A DNA stretch of 13,568 bases, from assembly GCA_017161665.1 (NCBI GenBank), contig JADFCT010000051.1, forward strand, positions 1-13,568. Direction: 5' to 3'. Both the position numbers and the translations under genes were made by a program. The notes beneath the pieces are model-generated. The model was not told the origin of the DNA and made no database searches. It was given only the letters and a program-made list of their open reading frames with translations. This document shows positions 1-5,457 of the stretch, in pieces (position 1 is the first letter of the stretch; every line of letters begins with the position of its first letter). The DNA comes from Candidatus Sumerlaeota bacterium (GTDB taxonomy: Bacteria > Sumerlaeota > Sumerlaeia > JADFCT01).

Positions 1-691
1 ACATGCGGCGCAGGACCCGTTCCTGGACTCGGCGGATACAGCGGAGGCGGGGCGACACATACACCAGTGGCGTGTCCGGTCCCATCAGCCGAACCATGCA
101 CCGGCCAAAGAAGTCTTCCATCGTTTGCGACTCGTCGGCGAACCGTTCCAATTCGTCCAGCAGCGCGGTCAATTGGATGCCGGGATGACAGCTGAGGCGA
201 AGGTGACGGAACAGCGCGCTCATATCCAGCGCGTCCATGGGGATCGCATGGGCGGAGATGGCGCCCAGCGGCAGGGCGACTGTGGGCGGCGCGGATTTGG
301 GCGCGGTCTCATGGGTGACGCAGGCTCCGTCTTTGTTCAGCCAGGTGACCGGTCGCATTTCCTCAAAGTCATGATCATCCGAGGCAATCCAGAATCCCGC
401 CACGACGGTTCGTCCCAGACGCCGTTCAGCCTCTTCGGCCAGAACCCAGGCGCCTACGGCTTTATAGAGCGTGTAAAGAGGGCCGGTGAGGATGCCGGGC
501 TGTTGTCCGGTCATCACGCAGAGGGTATCGGGATCGGCCAGGGCGTCCACTCGGCGCGCGGCGCCTTGCGCGCCGAAGGATTGGTTAAATCGTTTCAATT
601 CCGCCAGGTCCTCCACGGTCCACGGGATGGACGGGGGGGGGGCTGAAAGTTGCTCCAAAGCGCTGATCAGTTCGGGAACGATTGTTTCCAT
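1..691 (-). CDS. bshC: Bacillithiol biosynthesis cysteine-adding enzyme BshC (N-terminal part, cut by window edge)
   Basis: This frame stays open to the left edge, so only the first 230 residues of a protein usually about 530-550 aa long are visible. Two family hallmarks are clear: TGQQPGILTGPLYTLYKA at residues 61-78 and FWIASDDHDFEE at 100-111. Both belong to the nucleotidyltransferase-like Rossmann core of BshC. In bacillithiol makers this cytosolic enzyme is credited with adding cysteine to glucosaminyl-malate, the last step after BshA and BshB; neither partner is in this window. The ATG at 691 is preceded by a weak GGATAGG and lies 17 bp after the ubiX stop, so co-transcription with ubiX is likely. 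A run of ten C residues in the coding strand (codons 17-20, Ala-Pro-Pro-Pro) sits just after the start. The identification is strong; that the cell really makes bacillithiol is inferred. Confidence 0.9.
   Translation of the reverse strand, partial: METIVPELISALEQLSAPPPSIPWTVEDLAELKRFNQSFGAQGAARRVDALADPDTLCVMTGQQPGILTGPLYTLYKAVGAWVLAEEAERRLGRTVVAGFWIASDDHDFEEMRPVTWLNKDGACVTHETAPKSAPPTVALPLGAISAHAIPMDALDMSALFRHLRLSCHPGIQLTALLDELERFADESQTMEDFFGRCMVRLMGPDTPLVYVSPRLRCIRRVQERVLRRM
633..642. repeat. Ten-base G/C homopolymer inside the bshC 5' coding end
   Basis: The plus strand has ten consecutive G residues, read as C on the coding strand in codons 17-20 of bshC. Gain or loss of one base here would frameshift the protein after about 20 residues. 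Tracts of this length can slip during replication or be miscalled in sequencing. The frame as given is intact. Confidence 0.85.
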
Positions 692-708
692 AATCCTATC
701 CGTCGTGT

Positions 709-1323
709 TCAATCCAGGGGCCAGCGTGTTGGCCGCTCGGGTTCCAGTCCCACTTGATCACAGATTTTCGAGACGATAAATCGTTCATGATCGGCCAGCG
801 TTCGTGGACGATAATAGTAGGCCGGCATGAGGGGGAGTATGGTTGCGCCCGCGCGGGACAGGCGCAGCATGTTTTCCAGGTGAATCTGATTGAGGGGTGT
901 TTCGCGGAGGGCCAGGATCAGTTTGCGGCCTTCCTTTAGCTGACAGTCGGCCGCCCGCAGAAGCAGATTGTCGGTGATGCCTCCGGCCAGGGCTCCCAGA
1001 GTGCGCATGGAACAGGGGACAACAACCATCCCCGTGGTCTGAAACGTCCCGCTGGCGGGTCCAGCCGTCAGATCCGATGGATCGTACAGGTGGATGCTTT
1101 CCGCTCCGGCCATTTCAGGAACGGCGCACAATTGCGCAATATCCACTGACGCCGGGTCTGAAAATGTCTGGTCGGTTTCCTGCTGGATAACGGCCAAAGC
1201 GTGTGGCGAAACGATAATATGGGTCGTCCATTGGGCATGAAAGGCGGCGCGGATTAATTCCGTCGCGTAGGGGATGCCGCTGGCGCCAGAGACGCCGATA
1301 ATGAGGTTCTGCTCGCGCGTCAT
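709..1323 (-). CDS. ubiX: Flavin prenyltransferase UbiX
   Basis: This 204-residue protein, a usual length for the family, is predicted to prenylate FMN with dimethylallyl phosphate, giving the prenyl-FMN cofactor of UbiD-type decarboxylases. Visible hallmarks are the N-terminal nucleotide-binding SGASGIPYA (12-20), the VPCSMRTLGALA segment (102-113), RETPL (140-144) and PLMPAYYY (164-171). The start is the ATG at 1323: it has a strong GGAGGA upstream and forms an ATGA overlap with the stop of the preceding trmD-prmA gene, which implies translational coupling. A longer frame reaching back to 1413 only adds residues that do not resemble the family. No ubiD is in the window, so the decarboxylase served (ubiquinone or menaquinone synthesis, or aromatic acid metabolism) is unknown. 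bshC follows after 17 bp. Confidence 0.93.
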   Translation of the reverse strand: MTREQNLIIGVSGASGIPYATELIRAAFHAQWTTHIIVSPHALAVIQQETDQTFSDPASVDIAQLCAVPEMAGAESIHLYDPSDLTAGPASGTFQTTGMVVVPCSMRTLGALAGGITDNLLLRAADCQLKEGRKLILALRETPLNQIHLENMLRLSRAGATILPLMPAYYYRPRTLADHERFIVSKICDQVGLEPERPTRWPLD

Positions 1324-3011
1324 GATTCGCTCCTCCCGGCCAGGACGGCGCTCCACTCTTCCAATTCGCTCCATTCCCACGGCGTCCACCCCAAGGCGGT
1401 TATGTCCGCGCAAACGGTGTCGCGCTCGGCGGTCAGGAATCCCGTCAAAATCAATCGGGCCTCTGGTTCCCGTGCCAGGTATCGGCTCAGTGCCGGGAGA
1501 AGGGGGCGCAGATGGATGTACAGGATATTCGCAACGATGATGTCAAATTCCTGTCCCTCGGCGGTTTCCGGTCCACCGAGGGATAGTGTGATGGCGTTGT
1601 CGGTGTCCAGATGGTTGTGAGTCAGATTGTCGCGGGCGTTGGCCAGAGCGTCGGCGTCGATGTCGGCGGCCAGCACGGCGTCCGCGTCCATCCGGGCGGC
1701 GGCGATCGTGAGAAGGGCTGATCCGGTTCCCAGATCGAATATCCGTCGTCCGGCGCATCCCATCCGCTCAAGAGCCTGAAGGGCCAGGCGTGTGGTGGCG
1801 TGGGAACCGGTGCCGAAGGCCATGGCGGGATAAATCACCAGGCGTTCATGGTCCGGAAAAGGCCATTGGCCTTGGAACCATGGCGGCGCCACGGCGAAAC
1901 GGTCTGACACAACGCGGGGCTGGAAGTATTCGCGATGACCCGCCATCCAATCCTGGGCGGGGACATATGCGCTTTCCACTTCATAGGGCTGATTCGTTTC
2001 GGCCGCCGCCGCGGCGACGATGGCCCGGACCGTCTCCTCGACGGCTGTCCCTTCGGAGGGGGGCGCGTCATGGGGTGGGGTGGGAAAGTAAATTTTCCAG
2101 ACGGCCAGGCCTTCCGGTGTCCATTCTTCCGACCATCCCTGAGAAGCGATCAGTGACAATCGGGCGGCCAGGTCGTTTGTCGCCACCTCGGGCCAGTCCT
2201 CTGTCAATCGAATGGTGACGCCGATCCAGCACATCGAGGTCGCTTCCCTTTGCCGTCGTCGTTCGGCCCGCTGGCGTTCTTTTTCTTGCTTGGCCTCCAG
2301 CGCCTTTTCGCGTTCCGTCGCGCGCCAGAGTTTGTAGAGTTCCGGTCGGACGCGGCGTGTTTTTTCGGCCGCCTGCGCCCAACGCCATTCCATGATTTTC
2401 GCATGATGCCCGGACAGCAGAACCTCTGGAACCCGCTCGCCGCGAAAAACTTCGGGGCGGGTGTAGTGCGGCCAGTCCAGCAGGCCGTGGCTGAAAGAGT
2501 CGTCGGTCACGGAATCCATCCGCCCCACCACGTCCGGAACCTGGCGGGAGACCGCGTCCACCAGAACCATGGCTGGAATCTCACCGCCCGTGAGGACGTA
2601 ATCACCGATCGAAATTTCTTCATTCACCACCAGATCCAACGCGCGTTGGTCGATTCCTTCATAGCGTCCACACAACAGAACGAGGTGATCGTGTCGGGCC
2701 AGTTCGACGGCCTTGTCGTGATTGAACACCGATCCCTGGGGGGACAGGTAAATCACGTGGGCCTGCCGGGGGGCGATGTCGGCCTGAACGGTTTCGATCG
2801 CCTCGACCACCGGCTCGGCCTTCATCACCATTCCCGCGCCGCCGCCGTATGGGGAGTCATCGGCCACATGATGTTTGTCGTGGGTATGGTCGCGGATGTT
2901 GCGTATGTCGATGTCGATTTTTTTCGATTCCAGCGCCCGCGCAAGGATACTTTCGGAGAAGGGACCGCTGAACATGTCGGGAAACAGGGTCAGAATATGA
3001 AAAGTCAGCAT
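1320..3011 (-). CDS. trmD-prmA: Fused tRNA (guanine37-N1)-methyltransferase TrmD and ribosomal protein L11 methyltransferase PrmA
   Basis: One uninterrupted 563-residue frame carries two complete enzymes. Residues 1 to about 230 are TrmD, the SPOUT methyltransferase making m1G37 in tRNA: PYGGGAGMVM (54-63), LLCGRYEGIDQR (112-123, the knot), IGDYVLTGGE (135-144) and DSFSHGLLDWPHYTRPEV (171-188). Residues about 229-259 are a highly charged Arg/Lys/Glu/Gln linker, probably helical. Residues about 260-563 are PrmA, which trimethylates ribosomal protein L11: AFGTGSHATT (398-407), the SAM-binding FDLGTGSALL (425-434) and IVANIL (492-497). The start is the ATG at 3011, about 10 bases after GAGG; it matches the usual TrmD N-terminus MLTFHILTLFPDMF. 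Motif I of PrmA is slightly divergent (GTGSALL, where GCGSGIL is usual). An internal ATG at 2234, at the start of the PrmA part, might also allow a separate PrmA. The stop overlaps the ubiX start. Confidence 0.92.
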   Translation of the reverse strand: MLTFHILTLFPDMFSGPFSESILARALESKKIDIDIRNIRDHTHDKHHVADDSPYGGGAGMVMKAEPVVEAIETVQADIAPRQAHVIYLSPQGSVFNHDKAVELARHDHLVLLCGRYEGIDQRALDLVVNEEISIGDYVLTGGEIPAMVLVDAVSRQVPDVVGRMDSVTDDSFSHGLLDWPHYTRPEVFRGERVPEVLLSGHHAKIMEWRWAQAAEKTRRVRPELYKLWRATEREKALEAKQEKERQRAERRRQREATSMCWIGVTIRLTEDWPEVATNDLAARLSLIASQGWSEEWTPEGLAVWKIYFPTPPHDAPPSEGTAVEETVRAIVAAAAAETNQPYEVESAYVPAQDWMAGHREYFQPRVVSDRFAVAPPWFQGQWPFPDHERLVIYPAMAFGTGSHATTRLALQALERMGCAGRRIFDLGTGSALLTIAAARMDADAVLAADIDADALANARDNLTHNHLDTDNAITLSLGGPETAEGQEFDIIVANILYIHLRPLLPALSRYLAREPEARLILTGFLTAERDTVCADITALGWTPWEWSELEEWSAVLAGRSES

Positions 3012-3126
3012 CAGATCATCGCCTCGGCGCGCGGTTCGGATACGGTATCCTATGAGCGTCGAAGCCCTCTGCGCCATGGTTAAATGGGGAAATCCCTGTC
3101 ACGGGCGGCGCCGGCGGGACGGTGGG

Positions 3127-3960
3127 CTACTGGTCCTTGATCTGATTCAGCAGGTCGTGTACTTGAGGATGGCCGCCGCGGGATGGGTACTTGACCAGGA
3201 TATCATTCAGGATTTTCCGAGCCGTCGGTATGTCCCCCAGGGACACATGGCACTGCGCGGCTCGAAACATGGCTTGTGGACTGCGGTTGCCGGCCGGATA
3301 TTTGGCGGGCACGCTGAGGAAGGTTTTGATGGCTTCGGTGGTTTTGCCCATGGCCTCCAGGGCCGCGCCGCTTTCAAACAAGGCGTCATCGGCTTCCGGA
3401 GCGCTCGGGTACAGATTCTGGAGGCGTTCAAAGACGGCCAAGGCGTTCTGGTAGTCTTCGGCGTCCATGGCCTGCACGCCCTGGTTCCATAATTCGTTTG
3501 CGGTTTCAACGATGGGCGCGGTGGGAACGGGTGGGGGAGCGGACACGGTTGGCGCATCCGGCTTTTGCGGCGCCACCATTCCAGCGCCGGCGTTTTGTTC
3601 CAAAAGGCGCCGGAGGAGTTCCTCAATGCGCATCAAGCGGACATCCAGCGAGGCCAGCCGGTCGTTCAATTGCCTGGCCCGAATGTCGTTTTCCAGGGCA
3701 AAGGAACTCTGCCAGCTCTGAGTGGACAGGCTGGTCTCCTTGGCCATGGACTCCAAATCCTGAACAGCCATCTTGATTTTATAAACATCCATGGCCAGTT
3801 CGTTTTGAGTCGTCGTGCCGGGCAAGCAGCCCGCCAAGGCGCCGGCGATCAGGATCACGCCCGACAGGCGGAGGACGAAAAGCCGTGTCGGCTGCCTGTG
3901 TTCAAACAGGCAGCCGACAGCGTTACACGCGTCACGCAGGTTGGAAGTCATGAATTTCAC
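3127..3960 (-). CDS. cpoB: CpoB/YbgF-type Tol-Pal-associated TPR lipoprotein
   Basis: This 277-residue protein has a hydrophobic signal segment ending in the lipobox LAGC (Cys45), then a coiled-coil-like stretch (about 50-118, rich in Leu, Glu and Arg), a Pro/Ala/Val linker (about 125-150) and C-terminal tetratricopeptide repeats (about 152-277, for example QGVQAMDAEDYQNALAVFE). That order of coiled coil, linker and TPR, next to pal and tolB, is the CpoB/YbgF plan. CpoB links Tol-Pal constriction with peptidoglycan synthesis in E. coli. CpoB there is periplasmic and not lipidated, so the lipobox is a difference. The GTG at 3960 is chosen because AGGGA lies six bases upstream; an ATG at 3951 (274 aa) is the alternative. 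Either way the region before the hydrophobic stretch is unusually long (about 27-30 residues), and it is encoded by a perfect hairpin. Confidence 0.82.
   Translation of the reverse strand: MKFMTSNLRDACNAVGCLFEHRQPTRLFVLRLSGVILIAGALAGCLPGTTTQNELAMDVYKIKMAVQDLESMAKETSLSTQSWQSSFALENDIRARQLNDRLASLDVRLMRIEELLRRLLEQNAGAGMVAPQKPDAPTVSAPPPVPTAPIVETANELWNQGVQAMDAEDYQNALAVFERLQNLYPSAPEADDALFESGAALEAMGKTTEAIKTFLSVPAKYPAGNRSPQAMFRAAQCHVSLGDIPTARKILNDILVKYPSRGGHPQVHDLLNQIKDQ
3886..3919 (-). promoter_or_regulatory. Perfect 14-bp stem, 6-nt loop hairpin inside the cpoB 5' coding region
   Basis: On the coding strand TGTCGGCTGCCTGT and its exact complement ACAGGCAGCCGACA flank a six-base loop (TTGAAC). The stem begins about 40 bases after the cpoB start and encodes roughly residues 14-25. 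A short T-rich stretch (CGGCTTTTCG) follows, so it resembles an attenuator or weak intrinsic terminator as much as ordinary coding sequence. The structure is seen directly; a regulatory role is inferred. Confidence 0.6.
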
Positions 3961-3966
3961 GAAAGT

Positions 3967-3971
3967 TCCCT
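3967..3971 (-). promoter_or_regulatory. Ribosome binding site favouring the GTG start of cpoB
   Basis: AGGGA on the minus strand ends six bases before the GTG at 3960 but about 15 bases before the alternative ATG at 3951. This favours the GTG start. Confidence 0.5.
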
Positions 3972-4019
3972 ATTCCAGACAGACGCTCGAATTCGTCAGA
4001 GTGTCTAATCCCTAACGGC

Positions 4020-4616
4020 TTATACGCTTTCGGTCACCAGCAATTTAAACTCGGCGCGGCGGTTCTGAGCCCAGACCGCTTCGCCGGTTCCTTCGACAGC
4101 CGGACGGGACTCGCCATAGCTGATGAAGTACAGACGGTCGCTGGCGATGCCTTGCTTGAGCAAATAGGCGATCACGATTTTGGCGCGTTCTTCGCCCAGG
4201 TTGAAGTTATATTCTTCTGTGCCCCGTTCGTCGCAGTGGCCTTCAATCTGGATGATTACATCCGGGTTGTCCTGGAGCCATTTGACGCTGTTCGTCAGCG
4301 TGGCGATCGCATCAGGACGCAGTTCCGCTTTGTCATAGTCAAAATAAACGGGCAGCAATGTTCCGGGAGGAGGCGTCTGGACGCGCAAACTGTCACTGGG
4401 TCGCTTGACCGGGACTGGGGATTCATCCCCACCATCACCGACAGTCCTTCCGTCGTCCGGTGGCGTCGGAAGGTCGATTTGCACCTCCGGTTCTTGCTCT
4501 CCACCCTTGATTTTCGTGCCGCAGCCCGAGCAGCCGGTCAGTCCGACGGCCAGCAGTGCGATCACCAGGCTATAAGCCATGTACTTCCCCATACCTTCCA
4601 GATTGCGTGACGTCAT
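4020..4616 (-). CDS. pal: Pal-type peptidoglycan-associated lipoprotein, second copy
   Basis: This 198-residue lipoprotein has a hydrophobic segment ending in GLTGC (Cys29), an acidic, Pro-rich tether (about 35-85) and a C-terminal OmpA-like domain (about 87-198). The domain carries the Pal signature IEGHCDERGTEEYN, whose Asp and Arg are expected to bind the diaminopimelate of peptidoglycan, then SYGESRP and AQNRRAEF. Pal anchors the outer membrane to the cell wall and docks TolB. The ATG at 4616 follows AAAGGA by about ten bases; an in-frame ATG at 4580 after GGGGAAG would give a shorter but still plausible signal peptide. It lies 75 bp after a first pal copy and 59 bp before cpoB. The OmpA-like domains of the two copies are clearly related but diverged, and their tethers share no evident similarity, so this is not a recent duplication. 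Confidence 0.9.
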   Translation of the reverse strand: MTSRNLEGMGKYMAYSLVIALLAVGLTGCSGCGTKIKGGEQEPEVQIDLPTPPDDGRTVGDGGDESPVPVKRPSDSLRVQTPPPGTLLPVYFDYDKAELRPDAIATLTNSVKWLQDNPDVIIQIEGHCDERGTEEYNFNLGEERAKIVIAYLLKQGIASDRLYFISYGESRPAVEGTGEAVWAQNRRAEFKLLVTESV

Positions 4617-4656
4617 ACCGTGTCAATCCTTTCTGATTTATACTCTTTCCGAATCG

Positions 4657-4681
4657 CTTCTCCGTCATCGCAGCGGAGAAG
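4657..4681 (-). promoter_or_regulatory. Intercistronic stem-loop between the two pal genes
   Basis: CTTCTCCG and CGGAGAAG form a perfect 8-bp stem around a 9-base loop, extendable by 3 bp past one bulged base. It sits 10 bp after the first pal stop and 40 bp before the second pal start. No T-run follows on the minus strand, so it is more like an mRNA-processing or stabilising hairpin than a terminator. Its function is inferred. Confidence 0.45.
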
Positions 4682-4691
4682 TCGAAAGTGA

Positions 4692-5327
4692 CTACTCAAA
4701 AACCACAAATTGTACACGACGGTTTTGGGCATGCGCCTCTTCCGTCGTGCCGGGGTCGGCCAGTCGCTCTTCACCATACGACGTCGGCGTCAGGATGGCT
4801 GGATTGACACCCCGCCCCACCAGATACTCGCGGACGCGATCGGCCCGACGTTGTCCGAGGTTCAGGTTGTATTCAACCGTGCCGCGTTCGTCGCAGTGTC
4901 CTTCGATCTGAATAATATATTGCGGATGGTTCAGAATCCATTGCGCCGCCTGATCCAGAGCCGCTTGGACTTCGGCGGTCAGCTGATCGCTGTCAAAAGC
5001 GAAATAAATGATCGGCAATTCCGAGGTCGTCCCCAGCGGGGCGCCTGCGGGCGGCAGCGCTTGGTGAGGAATACCCGTGACGTCACCCGTGCTCGGGTCG
5101 ATATCGAGATAATCTGTGGGCATGTTGTCGAGAGCCGTCACTTCGCCCCCGACAGGGTCAAAGAAACTCCCTTGGGGCGAGGTGAAAATTTCCCCGTCCG
5201 GGTTCTGCAGGCTACGTTTGCTGCCGAAAGGCCACAAGCGTTTCATTTTGCTACAACCGGAAAAGGATACGCTCGCCACGACGACAAGCAACAACAGTTG
5301 GGTCCACATTCTGCGGTTCGCGCTCAT
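4692..5327 (-). CDS. pal: Pal-type peptidoglycan-associated lipoprotein, first copy
   Basis: This 211-residue lipoprotein has a basic N-terminus (MSANRRM), a hydrophobic segment and the lipobox SFSGC (Cys25). A tether of about 75 residues follows, beginning with the basic patch KMKRLWPFGSKR. The OmpA-like domain (about 102-211) contains IEGHCDERGTVEYNLNLG, SYGEERL and AQNRRVQF, the Pal peptidoglycan-binding set. Predicted role: outer-membrane lipoprotein binding peptidoglycan and TolB during envelope constriction. The start is the ATG at 5327 with GAGGT seven bases upstream. It lies 130 bp after tolB in the same direction, the standard tolB-pal order, and is followed by a second pal. Its position next to tolB makes this copy the more likely classical Pal; which copy TolB actually binds cannot be told from sequence. 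Confidence 0.92.
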   Translation of the reverse strand: MSANRRMWTQLLLLVVVASVSFSGCSKMKRLWPFGSKRSLQNPDGEIFTSPQGSFFDPVGGEVTALDNMPTDYLDIDPSTGDVTGIPHQALPPAGAPLGTTSELPIIYFAFDSDQLTAEVQAALDQAAQWILNHPQYIIQIEGHCDERGTVEYNLNLGQRRADRVREYLVGRGVNPAILTPTSYGEERLADPGTTEEAHAQNRRVQFVVFE

Positions 5328-5360
5328 GGTACTACCTCACTCAACAGGAATCTTCGGGAT

Positions 5361-5388
5361 CGTATAACTGACCGGATCGCCTTTACAA
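5361..5388 (-). promoter_or_regulatory. Candidate internal promoter ahead of the first pal gene
   Basis: In the 130-bp tolB-pal gap the minus strand reads TTGTAA, 16 bases, then TATACG, ending 34 bases before the pal start. Both boxes match the sigma-70 consensus in four of six positions. It is a weak candidate only; read-through from tolB is equally possible. Confidence 0.25.
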
Positions 5389-5457
5389 GGGGAACTTATC
5401 CAAAAACAAGGTTTCATCGCTTTTTCTATATGAGGTTGCTCTTGTTCTTCATGTTGT

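Noticed and set aside
125..646. A 173-codon plus-strand frame opposite bshC
   Set aside because: The opposite strand carries clear BshC motifs; this frame is a shadow.
3038..3050. 13-bp inverted repeat GGATAC-G-GTATCC ahead of trmD
   Set aside because: The arms are only 6 bp, nothing else marks it as an operator, and such repeats occur by chance; kept as a note only.
2250..3083. A 277-codon plus-strand frame opposite trmD
   Set aside because: It lies fully over the TrmD domain, whose motifs are unmistakable, and shows no recognisable domain or ribosome binding site.
3100..3120. GC-rich self-complementary stretch after cpoB as a terminator
   Set aside because: The palindrome is short (CGGCGCCG) and no T-run follows on the minus strand, so read-through into trmD-prmA cannot be excluded.
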